A DNA stretch of 64,000 bases from Lithospermum erythrorhizon (GCA_019722365.1 JADFUC010001653.1:29730-93729), one strand, 5' to 3'. Counted from the stretch's first letter, positions 1 to 11,129 are shown. A program made the numbers and translations. The notes: generated by a model from the letters alone, not told the origin.

Positions 1-455
1 ATAAATCAGATTTTCTGGTAAACTATTTCAGCGGTTCTATCTCTTCTATTGCAATTTCAAGAAGAGTTTGTTGTTCGGTTGAGTGAATTTATTAAAGAGC
101 TATAATGATAATGAAAAAATTCGATATACTCCGTATTTTGTATTGATGGACTTGCAATGGTAAGCTTGAAAAAACAGGCATATGGTAATTTGATACAGAT
201 CATTAGGATTCTTTTACATTTCGTCTCATTAGAATCTTCCATATAGCCCCATATAGCCATAGTCCTATTTGTTGGTGCAATTAGAAACTGATTTCCTCTA
301 TTTCTAAGACTAAGAAAGTTTATTAAAATCAGAAATCAATGGACTACACTTTCTTTGTTATATGATTCTACATGTAGAAACTTCGATTGTCCTGGAATGA
401 TTGTTGTGTAGGGTTTTCAGTAAATTTTACGTACTGTGTTTGAATGTTATTCTAG
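1..455. other. Non-coding flank or intron upstream of the first recognised exon
   Basis: No coding segment that I recognise. The stretch ends with a pyrimidine-rich tract and TCTAG at 451-455, which serves as the splice acceptor for the exon at 456. It is therefore most likely the 3' part of an intron of the DUF3110-like gene, whose earlier exons lie left of the window. Confidence 0.5.
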
Positions 456-1098
456 GTGATCCTCATGCAGCAAGGTGATGATGGTGATAAAGTACGTGGA
501 CTATACACTTTAAAGAGCGGTTCAGGTGGGGAGAGTGAATTGTCCCATATTGTCGCGTTCCAAGACCGTGGTGATGCCACCAATTTCTGTTATCTCCTGC
601 AGTTATATTTTGAAGATCTGGGAGATTTTAGCATTGATGTGATTCCTTTATCCATGAAAGTGAGATCTCTATCTAATAGTCATGTATTTCATATGATTGA
701 CCATAACGTGGCATGCTATCAGTGTTTTACGTGGTTCTGAAGTCACATAAAAATGCATAAATTGTCATGTGACTATATAAGGCCAGTTCTAGTTCGTTTT
801 GTCAGTTCTTTAAACTTTAGCTTCATCATTGTTGTATGTTACATTGCGGAAAATTGTTTTTTGAGACATCTGTGCAATAACTTTAGGTGCATGAATAAGT
901 ACGCCCACTCTGATTGAAATCTATTTTGATAATCAACAACCATGGATGTTGCTCGTGTCCTTTCAGGAGCTCAAGGAAGCCATGAAATCAAATACCAAAA
1001 GGGTAATTGTTGTAAAGAAGGGTCAACTTCAGCTTTTTGCTGGTCAGCCAATATCAGATGTTGAGATGGCTCTACGATCTTTAATGGAGCAAGACTGA
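456..1098 (+). CDS. DUF3110-like plant protein, C-terminal two exons (5' partial)
   Basis: Two exons are visible: 456-659 (68 codons, in frame from its first base, donor GTGAGA at 660) and 967-1098 (43 codons plus TGA), joined in phase 0 across a 307-bp intron with acceptor TTTCAG. The visible 111 residues include GGESELSHIVAFQDRGDATN, a YLLQLYFEDLG stretch, and the end LFAGQPISDVEMALRSL. The pattern of an acidic short strand, then VAF..R.DATNFCYLL, then a VIVVKKGQLQL strand, is what I associate with the DUF3110 family of cyanobacteria and plastid-bearing plants; its biochemical role is unknown to me. The start codon and any transit peptide lie outside the window. GTG at 456 is not a start, because it directly follows a splice acceptor. 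The family call is from memory of its consensus; the exon structure is seen directly. Confidence 0.65.
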
Positions 1099-1731
1099 AC
1101 TTCCCAAGTCACAGAACACTGGGTTTGTCAGGATCTGTGGGATGAAGAAGCAGAAGTTTTGTATCAACCTGCCTTCTGGATGCATCGATCAGTCAGAGCT
1201 TATGTTGCAATTTTGTTTTCTTTCATGCATGTCCCCATTAAGATAATTGCATTCAATTTTGTGCACTCTTGATAATATAAATGGAAAAATTCATTCTTGT
1301 AGGAGGTCGTAACTCATATGGTTCGACCACATGGTTAGCTTAGAGCAAAATAAGCACTTGTAATGAGGCTTCCATAGAAGATGAACTCTTTTTGCTTGGT
1401 AGGACAAAATTTGGGATTCAGGACTGCCAATTTCTGGCATTTTACAGACAGGATTTCATTTGATTTATTTTGGTTTTTATCTAGATGATCATTCTGGGGG
1501 AACTATCCTAGTAGCATATGAGTTGTTGGATTAAAATTTATGTGATCCAGCGGCCTAATTTATGTTCCGGAACGAACGGAAGAAGTTTCCTATGTTAGTT
1601 GGGAGCCAAAAAAATGTTACATGTTTTATTTAGAGTCTGCTTGATTAACTCCATTCAATGCCAATATCTACGAAGGAGCTTATGAACCTTGAATCAAACC
1701 TGAGAAAACAAACTATGAGCCACAAAGATAA
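1099..1731. other. 3' UTR and intergenic flank of the DUF3110-like gene
   Basis: No ORF of note. AT-rich sequence with several AATAA-like motifs follows the TGA at 1096-1098, as expected for a plant 3' UTR. No other feature seen. Confidence 0.5.
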
Positions 1732-1960
1732 TACTCCCTTCAATCTAAAATAATTGATTTTTTAACATATCGAGGTAAATTTTTAATTACTCTTTAATTA
1801 TATTATTAAAAAAATTAAAAAATTAATATTATGAAAGTTTTTTAAGAGATGAATCCAATTATATAAATTCTATATTTTTAAAATAACGCAGAATTAATAA
1901 TCACTGCTAAAGCTTTTTAATTTTTAAAAAGTTTCAAACGGCCAATTGAGACGGACGGTA
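1732..1960. mobile_element. Stowaway-like (Tc1/mariner) MITE
   Basis: The left end TACTCCCTTCAATCT and the right end, which read on the minus strand is TACCGTCCGTCTCAATTGG, resemble the Stowaway terminal consensus (CTCCCTCCGTCTC), with TA at both outer edges as target duplication. The roughly 230-bp interior is AT-rich and non-coding. The left terminus has diverged more than the right. Confidence 0.65.
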
Positions 1961-2439
1961 ATTAGCCATCAAACTCGTTGATCTTTGAGTAAAAGAAGAG
2001 CACTTATAAGAGCTTCAGAAAGACTATTAGCCATGTCAAAGTCGATTTGTTTGGAACTCTAAGAGCATTTATATCACTTTCCCTAAAAAAAGTTCTTAAA
2101 ATTCACTCAAACAATTATTTTTTATTTTTAGGATCAATGTTTTATGTATGTTCTTCACTTTAAACTTGAAAAATGAATATTTCAAATATTTCAATACAAA
2201 TTTAGGATAAAATTAAATTTTAAAAAGAATAAAATACTCCTTAATATATTTATATAATTGAAAAATTAGAAAAAAATAAAGGGAGAAAAAAATCATTGCA
2301 AAATAGGAAAAGTATAAATTTAGAGGGTGAATAGAATAAGTGAATAATTTTATATGGGTCCAATCTGTTTTAGAAAAACTGAAAAAATAATAATTTTTCA
2401 TTTTTAGTGATTTCAATTCCTATAACTTTTAGGAAATTT
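1961..2439. other. AT-rich intergenic sequence, no gene seen
   Basis: Long A/T runs, no credible ORF and no recognised repeat family. Confidence 0.5.
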
Positions 2440-2581
2440 ATTACGGAAGTATCATGTTGTCGAGACATGGTCGGGACGAACTTCTCCCGAACTCCTACTG
2501 ACACTACTCATCGGAAGATCGGGACATAGGTCGGGACCTATAACTCCCGACCATGTCCCGACAACGTGATACTTCCGTAAT
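2440..2581. repeat. Imperfect hairpin with 37-nt arms and internal TCGGGAC repeats
   Basis: The arm 2440-2476 matches the reverse complement of 2545-2581 at 35 of 37 positions (mismatches only at two transition sites). The 68-nt loop holds another partial copy of the arm motif (ATCGGGACATAGGTCGGGAC around 2518-2537), so the right arm could pair with either the distal or the proximal copy. It may be a foldback element; no family recognised. Confidence 0.8.
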
Positions 2582-2599
2582 AGAATTTGATGTACATGC

Positions 2600-3205
2600 T
2601 CTAATACGGTTGCTTTATTTTTATCGATTAACGGTTGTGTATTCTTCCATCAGGATTGTATGCAATTGTCCACAATGTTTTGTCAGTTGTTTTGACACCA
2701 ATACAAATTTTAATGCTAGATTTCCTGCAATGTTTATGACAAATAATCCGTTGATAAGATGTTTGTAGAACAAAAGTTGATTATGCCTTCCAAAAATGTT
2801 GTAGTTGTTATAGTGTCCTTGACTGAAGTTTGTGCTTGTTGCATTAAGTATTAACTGTTCTTTGGTTGAATTATTTTTTACACAAGGCTGACTTCCACTC
2901 TTTAGTGAGTGAGATTGAATTTGCAAAAATTGCTACTTGATTGAAAGAGCTTGAGTTGAAGACAATCTGGTTCTATCCAACCAAATTCTCCACAAAGTAC
3001 CAACAACAACAAAGAGTTCGTTTTCTTATATATATAATTTTTGAAAATTAAGTTGGATAAAGATATAGAAAGATTAGTGTTTTGAGACATAAGATTGTGA
3101 AGATTTAATGTGCTCCAAATGGAATTTGCATGATTGCACACAGTTAAGGAACAAACGTGAGGTAGTTTCTTCATCACATTGACAAAGATAACAAAATGTA
3201 TTAAT
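2600..3205 (-). pseudogene. LINE-type reverse transcriptase C-terminal (zf-RVT) remnant
   Basis: Read on the minus strand from about 3200, one frame gives CYLCQCDEETTSRLFLNC and the next frame continues CNHANSIWSTLNLHNL. Together they look like the zf-RVT zinc-binding motif (C-x2-C, then H/LF..C..A..IW) found at the C-terminus of plant LINE and LINE-derived reverse transcriptases. Further on, around 3000, a third frame shows a W.IWLDR-like block typical of the region after zf-RVT. Frameshifts and stops break it, and no RT or endonuclease domain remains. It is a dead 3' fragment. Confidence 0.5.
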
Positions 3206-3687
3206 CTGGATTTTAGTATTTTTTTGAGAGATTATAATTGGTTGGTAATTTGTGAAGCAACAATCTCCAAATTAATACTACTAGGATGTAAAATCAACTT
3301 ATAAGTTAATTTGATCAAAATGAAGTGTTTGAATATCACTTAATTTATAAGTAATTGTAACTTAAAAAAAAACAATTAAAGGAAGATCCAACTACCAAGA
3401 ACAAAATTCTCTATAGATATAGTTTCGCTCAATTATTATCCCTTAGTACTCAAGCTTCGATTAAACTTATTTTCAAGACAAAATTATATGTATATCTTGA
3501 AAATAATTTTGAAAAATAGGTGTTGGATGCCTTAAAAATATATTGTACTCAAGTTCCCAACACAAATAATTCTCACAACAATTACAATTCAAATCATCCA
3601 AATTGTGAACTTTTAGCTTCCAAAGTAGATTTCACAAAATCTTGTTCATGCATTAAATCTCATCATTACTTCTTCCATGAGTGACAC
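3206..3687. other. AT-rich non-coding sequence
   Basis: No feature seen apart from low-complexity A/T tracts. Confidence 0.4.
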
Positions 3688-3984
3688 TTGTCATATTCTC
3701 TTCTCTTTTCTATATATGTGGAAATAGCACACTTCTCCACCTCCAACTTCTTCTCTACTGATTTCAATTACCCAAGAACATCTTCATCCTTTTCGTCTTC
3801 TTACACACAAAAGTTACCTTTTCAACTCCTATTAAAAACTACATTTCATAAATCTTTGTCTTTCAAAAAGTCAATTAAAATATTATTCTCCGGCCTCAAT
3901 TCTATTCGATCATTTAAAGAATTTATTAAGAAAATTATTGATTGTACAATTTTTAAGGAGAGAAAAGAATATCAACCAATGTAG
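3688..3984 (+). CDS. Unrecognised short open frame (doubtful)
   Basis: An open frame of 98 codons that begins only at TTG and has no ATG until its penultimate codon. A TATATA motif at about 3711 precedes a pyrimidine-rich stretch that would suit a transcription start. The C-terminal half (SLSFKKSIKILFSGLNS and following) is basic and looks protein-like, but I match it to no family. It may be a decayed small gene or chance; I consider chance more likely. Confidence 0.12.
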   Translation: MSYSLLFSIYVEIAHFSTSNFFSTDFNYPRTSSSFSSSYTQKLPFQLLLKTTFHKSLSFKKSIKILFSGLNSIRSFKEFIKKIIDCTIFKERKEYQPM

Positions 3985-4084
3985 TTAATATTATGAGACA
4001 ATACAAACTTCAACGCAAAAAATTACATTTGGTGAAATAAAACAATTACTTATAAATGAAAAAAATTTTTGCTGGGATTGACGA

Positions 4085-4670
4085 TTTAAATCGAGATGCA
4101 GTGGTGATTATAATCCATGAATTCCTAAACTCATTCCAACAATAGATTAGTTTTAGGACTTGATAGACAATGATGGATTATTCCTATGAATAATCAACAA
4201 GTTATTCAAAATAGAATCACTTGTATCAGTCTTTAATCAGACACTCATTGATGATGGATACTATACAAAAAATTAAGTTCAAAAACTATGTCAATTCCCC
4301 AGACGCATCTTGCAATCCTCCCTCTCCGTGTTCAAGTATGAAAACATGGAAGAGTATTCCTCTTTCTTTCTCATGTCACCGATGATATGAATTTAGTCAT
4401 GGCAGAAGGTCCACTCAACATGCATGCAACTCTTTTAGTTCTTGATTACTAGAGACCTAATAATTGTTTTGAGACATTTCAAATCAACTTTGCAAATATT
4501 TATGTACAAATCCATCTCATCCCAAATGAATACTTTGATCATGTAAATCTTCACAACATCATTCAAGCTCTAGGAGATGTACAAAATGTAGAATGGCATG
4601 CACCTAATGTTGTCAACTGAGAATTTATCAGTACAAATTCGACCTCTCTCCATGAACCTCGATACTGTAC
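4085..4670 (+). pseudogene. Plant LINE ORF1 (DUF4283 region), broken, part 1 of 3
   Basis: Conceptual translation around 4340-4630, across frames, gives VTDDMNLVMAEGPLNMHATL followed by FANIYVQIHLIPNEYF and INIIQALGDVQNVEWH-like segments. This is the DUF4283 domain of plant LINE ORF1 (gag-like RNA-binding) proteins. In-frame stops (for example after LLVLDY) and frameshifts show it is dead. The next expected part of the protein, the zinc knuckle, appears only at 5670, so about 950 bp of foreign sequence separates the two. Confidence 0.6.
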
Positions 4671-5619
4671 CTATATTTAGACGCGGCAGGTCGAGGTTCG
4701 CACTGCCTCAAGCAAATTCCCGACTCGTTAGTCCATTTCGTGTTCGGCCCACTTTCTGCCGCCCACTTACTAATAAGTGGCAGTTGATTTTAGCAAAAAA
4801 CGCTCATCCCGGCACACGCTCGCTACGCATGAATATCAATCAAGACACTGCTAGTGGTTCGTTAACGAAGGACGCCAAGTAATAAACCGACCGCCCGCAT
4901 TATGCTTTTAAGTTGGATTCACGCCGTTTTATTAAAGAACGTCCGTCAGTGAATCGACGCCGGTTGTACCGTCATATAACCGGACGCCCGTAACTAGTCT
5001 TTATTTAAACATTGGAGTAATATAGTTGTTATTAGCGGATCGCCTCGATCACACCGGATGTCTGCTCACAAAAAACTAGCCGTTTTTTTTCCTCCTATAA
5101 ATAAAGAACCACTACATTATTTCATTCATCACATCAAATATCATCATTGGTTCATTTCTTTGCATAATATATATCATTTTTGGTTGTTACTACTTCAATT
5201 ATAAAAGTTCTATATGTTCAAATTGATGTGATTCTATCTATGAACAAATTATTTGATCAAGAGTTTCAAATGAATTAGCATCATCATCTTCCCTCGTTTA
5301 AGTTGCAATGAATATTGATACAAGCATTCCATCCAATTACTTTTACTCTCAAATATCCAAGATATGATGTAGAAGCAAGAATTGGTGGTTCTTTGCTTTT
5401 TTATTTCTTTTTATGAATAAACTTGGTTTATTTTGCTCTATGGATAGGATATTTATGATTTTATTTTTATTTTTGCATGTGATGTTAAAACTGATCCCAT
5501 GTTTGAAGTGCTTATGAATTTGTTGAATTTCGATTTAGATATTTGTGGTTTATTTTATGAATGTGCGTGGTTTATTTTTTATTTGCCATTAATGTAAATG
5601 GTGTGTGACTATATTCGGT
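4671..5619. mobile_element. Unclassified insertion inside the LINE ORF1
   Basis: This segment interrupts the LINE ORF1 between its DUF4283 domain and its zinc knuckle. Its left half (4680-5070) is distinctly richer in G+C and CpG than its surroundings. A TATAAATAAAG motif at about 5096 precedes a long AT-rich tail. No transposase or clear terminal repeats were found, so class and exact ends are unknown. Confidence 0.4.
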
Positions 5620-6560
5620 AGACATTGTGAGGCCTATCCACTCGGATCGCTCTAGATATGAAAAAATCTGCAGAGTTTGTTATAGATGTCGTGGTACTGG
5701 ACATAACAATACTAATTGTATTGTTCAAGAAACAAGAAACATGATCAATTACCGAAGCAGACTTAAGAATGCTATTTTCGATGTTAACCTACACTTCCAT
5801 ACCTCTAAGGATTTCCAGTTTACAACCCACAAATTGGGTGGTCTTGTGCGTATACTCAATGGAAAACGCAATAAAGACTATCAGAGCACCAATTTGAACG
5901 ACACGGATAATCTAATTAACCACCACTTCAGTTCTGACAGTTCTACCTCCAACAAACATAGAAACCCAATAACACAAGCAACTATAGAAAGTAATTTGAT
6001 ACCATTTTTAATAACGAACGACAAATGTAAACCCACAGAGAACCCCAACCGATTCTTCACAAAATACCCACCCAAATATACATATAAAAATTGTATCTTA
6101 CCAATACCCTAATCCTAACCCAAACTTTAACCCTAACTCTAACCCAGATGACCAAATTTCCAACTTTATCCTCAACAATGATGACCCCTACAACCCATTC
6201 TTGGACCAAGCCACTGAACCTCAATCACCAACTGATACATATAACATATCGACATTCTACTTATCAAACCACCATCCCTCGGTGGTGCCATTTGACCACT
6301 AAGCTTCTCTGAAGATAAAGGATACAACCCAAAACATGCAAACTTCCAACGACACAGAACCACTCATAGAACAAGACCTTATAGACCGGTTGGGGAGCGT
6401 ATCAGGTACAATGGATAGCCGATAGGTCATTCAGAACAATACCTACACCCGCCTACAAAATATAATGCAGATGTAAAACGGAACGGGCTCTCACGAATTT
6501 TTTGACGACGACACTCATACCGCTGGCCTCCCTCACCCGCATTTGCCGCCTCATAGATAA
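5620..6560 (+). pseudogene. Plant LINE ORF1 zinc-knuckle region, part 2 of 3
   Basis: The frame at 5627-6112 contains YEKICRVCYRCRGTGHNN and then TNC, a CX2CX4HX4C zinc knuckle of the type that follows DUF4283 in plant LINE ORF1 proteins. Downstream, an Asn/Pro-rich tail continues in another frame through 6110-6400. The telomere-like look of 6104-6146 (CCCTAA variants) comes from Asn-Pro codons here. No ORF2 endonuclease or RT follows. Confidence 0.6.
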
Positions 6561-7860
6561 TAGGGATCCTGTGCCTAAACACAAAATGGGGCCCCATTTT
6601 ATTTAATGTTTTGATTAATTTTTTTACAGCCTATTAAATATATTTTATTTTAGTAATATTTTTTTTCAATAATAATATAAAAAAGTAAAAAACCGTATAA
6701 ACATAAAAATAAGTTTCATTTAAAATACTCTTCCGAACATTCATTTGACTTTTTTTTTTGCCAAAGAAAAGGATTCATTTAAAATGTATTACCTTATTAT
6801 TGTGAAATGTGAACCCTAACGTTCCTTACAAATCTTATAATAATAGATTAATATATTGAATCAAGGATTATCAAGAAGAGTAGGAGAAGTAAACTTATTA
6901 GGATTTTGAAATTATTCAATAATTGATTTGGGTATTTTATAATCCTATTTAACTAATAAGCAAATATATTTATGACTAAATTGATATCTTTCAGTATTCC
7001 AACATTATTAATCACTAGACTAATAGATTGGTAATTGTTAAGTTAACGTTATTCCATATAGAAGTTATACGCAAATAATGAGTTTTCAATATATTGAACA
7101 ATGTCACCAATTTTATCTAATAAGTTAAATAAAAAACAAGGACCCTTTTTTGAGATGGGGCCTCTGCAGGCACACCACTTACATGCTAAACAACGGTCTC
7201 CACCTACTGCACATACTAAACAACGGCCCTCTCTAATTGCTTCGACCAATGTATTCATACAAAGATATTTAAACTCAAAATCGGGGGCGTAATAATACCC
7301 CGAATAAAAAGGGAATTGATTCAGGGTCAATTTTGTAACAAACAAATAGAAAATCCTATTTGTATAGTACCTCGTAAAAAGTCTTTTTGTGTCGACTGAA
7401 TTAATCATTTTTTGTTTCTCGAAAAGCGGATTATGTTTCAAGTAAAGAAATATGTCATGTTATACGAAGTCTATCTATCATAAGATAGACTTTAATGGTA
7501 TCAGAACATAACCATCGGGGCGGCGCGACCTAAAAAGATTAAACATATTTGCCCAAATTTAGCAATTAAAAATAAAGTTCATGGGCGGATATTTACTATT
7601 TCCAATTCTATTTCCATTTCTAATTGCAGATTAGCTCACGCTTTATCAACAGATGAATAGAGTTTCGATATTATCTAATTATCCCGAATTCGTGAATCGT
7701 TAATTCACTACGGAAGAGGAGTACCGTCACTCATTTTGAAATCATCAAAAAATTTGTATCCATGGATTTCATTGTCTTCACCACTTCTTATTCAATGATT
7801 AGGTCTTAATTCTACATGGAATATCCTCAAGACAATCCGAAAAGTTAGTATGTCGAGAAT
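6561..7860. mobile_element. Probable second insertion in the LINE ORF1, unclassified
   Basis: LINE-like coding stops near 6550 and resumes near 7860. Between them lie AT-rich sequence, two GGGGCC-containing blocks (about 6587 and 7157), a TGGTATCAGAAC motif at 7496-7507 resembling a plant LTR-element primer-binding site (initiator Met tRNA), and a perfect 10-bp-arm hairpin at 7468-7493. No LTR pair or coding domain confirms the class. Confidence 0.3.
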
Positions 7861-8480
7861 ATCGATTCGAAAGAAATACAACTTGCAGAGCAAATGATAC
7901 CCTTACATGATAATCAATTATGGGATTATGTTACAAGACAATCTTCAACAACCTCAGTGGAAACATCAATTGAAATCTCACACAAGTTTGCTTCAATTTC
8001 TCTGCTCACAAGTGATCATTACCAATGTACACTATCCATCCTTGAAGGAAATAGGCAAGGCAACCAATCAATGGTACTAAACATGGAAACCAAGTCTACC
8101 AACCTGGGCCTCATAAGAATCTAAACTTCACACAATCTCCAAGAAATTCAGCAAATGCTGAATCAACCCATTGATTTCAATTTCCCATCCGAGCCAATCA
8201 AGCCAAAGTTCAAAGCTTTAACACCAATAATCCTCTACCTCGATGTCAATAGAACCACAACTTTTGAAGTTAGCGACCCTCAAATCGATGATAATGCTAA
8301 TCTCTTAGGCAAAAAGAGGAAAATATATAAGAGACTTCATAGCCATTTATCTCGATAACTCGTAATCCCTAACAAAAAGATCTATATTCAGAAGATTCCA
8401 AAGGACACGTGACGAAGAATGCATTTAGTCCGATTCAAGTATCACAAGCATCTGTGCATTGGAGACTACTAGGTTTAGGT
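7861..8480 (+). pseudogene. Plant LINE ORF1 C-terminal tail, part 3 of 3
   Basis: Hydrophilic open segments (7894-8124 and 8155-8358) ending in KKRKIYKRLHSHLSR have the basic tail composition of LINE ORF1 proteins, and lie in the right order and on the same strand as parts 1 and 2. No single conserved domain identifies them, so assignment rests on position and composition. Confidence 0.3.
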
Positions 8481-8499
8481 CTAATGCGGTTCATAAATG

Positions 8500-10814
8500 A
8501 CACACTATCGTAATTTATATTCAAACAATTCAATACAATATTTACATTAAAAAAACTATTAATATGCTCTGCTTCTTGGGGGTCAACTCTGGGTCTAGAA
8601 TTACTCGTCATAAAAAAAAATCACCATACTTGGTCGCTATAACAAACGTCATGTCCACTGATATAAATAAAGCAGCTCTATCGCCAATATCTAAGCCCAC
8701 GTAATACGGTAGATAATAACGAAAGTTCTTTGTCTCCTTCTCGAGGCCGACACGTGTTACCAAGGACCTTTATATTCTCTTATAAATACCATTCATTTAT
8801 TCCTTTCATGTAACGTTTTTCTTACACATAAACACTAAGTCTAATCTTCTCTGATAAATTCTAACTTTATCATCGAATGATCATGACGACTTCGTCGCGA
8901 CTCCAAAATTCTGAGTTAATATCGAGACCTCGAGCAACATGGAATCCAAGATATCTAACAAACCAGGGTCACACTGGGAGCTCAGAGCGGATTGGCGGTG
9001 GCTCAGGACGCGACCATACCGACTCGCTAACTCTTCCAAAAAAGCGTCAATCAAAGCCCCTCGCACAAGACTTCGAAAGCGGGGCTTAGGCCGACATTTT
9101 AGATCCTCACCCAACAAAGTCGAACTAAGGAAAACGGACGCTGGTGAGAAAGAGACTCGCCTAATCCAAGAAGCCGCCACCAAAATCGGCCACACCGGCG
9201 CTGCCTAGGAACTTGCATCCCCTTCATCGCACTACGCGAAATGTTCACAAACATTCTGAGCGACACCGCCAAGTGACACCTGCAAATCGTGCTGTCCATA
9301 TTAACCATTGTCGCCCGACAATGAATCTAATACGCACTATGCCCTCGAAGCGTAGACCATACCAAGTACATGTCGACAATGCATATTCCGACAACTCACA
9401 CAACCGAGAGATCGAACTATCGATCCGGTTATGATTTAACCCTGCATTAAAGATCCCAAAGGTCCCCTATTGGGGTGGAAAACCGACGAGGCGACAGTGG
9501 AAAATGGGTCGTGAGTTATGAAAGGTCCCTCTCAGCGAGCACCTTCCATCCGCCAGACAGCTGCACAAGCCAAGACCCGCTGCCAAGCTTTCCTTGCCTG
9601 GGGACGTGATGGGAAATAAGAAGAATGCCGAAGCATAAAACATAGTTGGATGAACTAAGATTATCGCTCAAAGGCATCGCCTCGTCGAGGAACAAGCATA
9701 CGCACTGATGCCATTTTCTAGTCGACAGAACGCCGCCATGCCTGTGGATTCGTATTTTCCAAATTCAAACTTTCACGGATGGAGAATTCGGGCAATCATC
9801 TTAAATCTTTTGATTTCCAACTATCTTTCATGAAATACGACGAGGCATACTAAAGGTATTCCAAGCAAATTGTCAGACAAAGCCATGGTTTCACAAGTTG
9901 CCATCCCATCTCCATCAATCGCCGCGCATATACGATCTGCTCACGGACAATGCTTCGAGGCTTCCATAGCGGCCGATGCAGACGGTAGAACCTCTACGGA
10001 AATACAACAAAAACCGGGGGAGACGTTGAGAAGTTTCGCCACCAGATTTGAAGAGCATGGGCCACCAATATCCCGACACCAACTTAAAAAGTGACAATGA
10101 TCTCTTTACCTTTTTCACCTGACAAGATACGGCCCTCCTCAAGAGAAATTAACGCTGGGAACCACCTAACAAATTTAAAATTAGTTATCTAAAACTTGTC
10201 ATTCAATATATCAAGTTAAGAGCGGTTTCTTTCTCGAGGAATACTATTTAAAGGGAGGGGGTCGGGCGGAAGCATTTAACTACATAAAAAAAATCTCCAA
10301 AAGGACTCGAAGCCAGGACGCTTCCAAAATCCTGCGAGGTGAAACTTTCGACGATAAAAGATACTTCCTAGACTTCAATAAAATAAAATCCTCCGAATCG
10401 GGAGTGGACTATAGTTAAGTAATTACCACAAAGATCATGGCCACGACACCGAATTTAATGTCGCATCACAAAGCGTATATCGAAAAATTAATCTCGCCGA
10501 GGTACCGGTGGAGTTTCAGGAAAATGTACTACGGCAGCCTCGCAAAGAAAGAGAAAGTGACGCCTCGGCGCGACGTCCGCATTAAAGATCGCGATAATAC
10601 CCCTCGCATATCAGAAGTGGCGTATTAATTACTGGAGGTATACGGAAAGTGGGACACTCTCTAACACTGAAGAAAGCATGCGAGTCACGCCTCGCTGCTC
10701 CGGTGTGACTAAGCGAAGAAGGTCTCGGGCCGTGGAAGAAGAGGTGGCCTGTATACATATTTAATAGCATATGAAGCCACGCCTTTCATGGTGAGTCATA
10801 CCCTTTTAATCGAC
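8500..10814 (+). mobile_element. Gypsy (Tat-like) LTR retrotransposon fragment: LTR-like 5' part and gag
   Basis: A CpG-containing block that is G+C-rich relative to its flanks. A TATAAATACC box at about 8780, followed by an AT-rich leader, resembles an LTR promoter. Recognisable gag pieces follow: QKPGETLRSFATRFEE at about 10003-10050, and a CCHC-like piece reading NYHKDHGHDTE at 10421-10453, followed by an INVITGG-like segment near 10630. Many stops and frameshifts. Protease, RT and integrase are missing; the fragment ends in a short tandem duplication just before the BTB gene. Confidence 0.65.
9860..10660 (+). pseudogene. Decayed Gypsy gag
   Basis: The strongest coding traces of the fragment. 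The gag core motif QKPGETL..FATRFEE matches the conserved block found in Tat-like Gypsy gag proteins. The zinc knuckle has lost cysteines (NYHKDHGHDTE, then FN rather than C). The frame changes at least three times, so no product is expected. Confidence 0.6.
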
Positions 10815-10957
10815 AAATTTGTGTTTTCTATTGTCAACACCGCAAGAAAGTTTTAAAGATATTTTCAATAATACGCCATCAAAGTAAATTTGTGTTTTCT
10901 ATTGTCATCACCGCAAAGAAGCTCAAGGCATATTTTGAATCGCATCCCATCAAAGTA
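10815..10957. repeat. Tandem duplication, period 71 bp
   Basis: 10815-10885 and 10886-10957 are near-identical copies starting AAATTTGTGTTTTCTATTGT and ending CCATCAAAGTA. It lies between the Gypsy fragment and the BTB gene, about 170 bp upstream of the ATG. Confidence 0.85.
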
Positions 10958-11129
10958 CGACGGTCAACCCATTAAGACATTTATTATCATTTCATTCTCT
11001 TTAACATCAAGCCGACGCGACTTAAGTCACTGCCAAATAATCCACGCATTAAATTATCCACCTATTTTCTTAAAAAATTCCCCTAAAAATACTCAATTTA
11101 CAACAAAATTAATCCATTCCCCATTATAA
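10958..11129 (+). promoter_or_regulatory. Short proximal promoter/5' UTR of the BTB gene
   Basis: Only about 170 bp separate the tandem duplication from the ATG at 11130. The stretch turns AT-rich at about 11040, with an ATTATAAAT motif just before the ATG that is too close to be a TATA box for this start. Promoter elements must lie here, in the duplicated repeat or in the retrotransposon fragment, or an upstream non-coding exon was not recognised. Confidence 0.3.

Noticed and set aside
2553..2768. Open frame of 71 codons
   Set aside because: It starts inside the hairpin arm and overlaps the LINE remnant on the other strand; composition is not protein-like.
6104..6146. CCCTAA-like sequence resembling interstitial telomere repeats
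   Set aside because: The units are irregular (CCCTAATCC, TAACCC, TTTAACCC) and coincide with Asn-Pro codons in the LINE ORF1 tail; too short and impure for a telomere remnant.
6574..7175. GGGGCC-containing blocks as hAT terminal inverted repeats
   Set aside because: The two blocks align poorly as inverted repeats and no 8-bp target duplication or transposase was found.
7049..7441. 130-codon minus-strand open frame with a Cys-rich part
   Set aside because: The CLVC and CLAC motifs come from a short direct DNA repeat (CTAAACAACGG); no zinc-finger spacing and no homologous context.
7496..7507. TGGTATCAGAAC as proof of a Copia element
   Set aside because: No LTR pair and no gag-pol nearby; kept only as a weak hint in the insertion entry.
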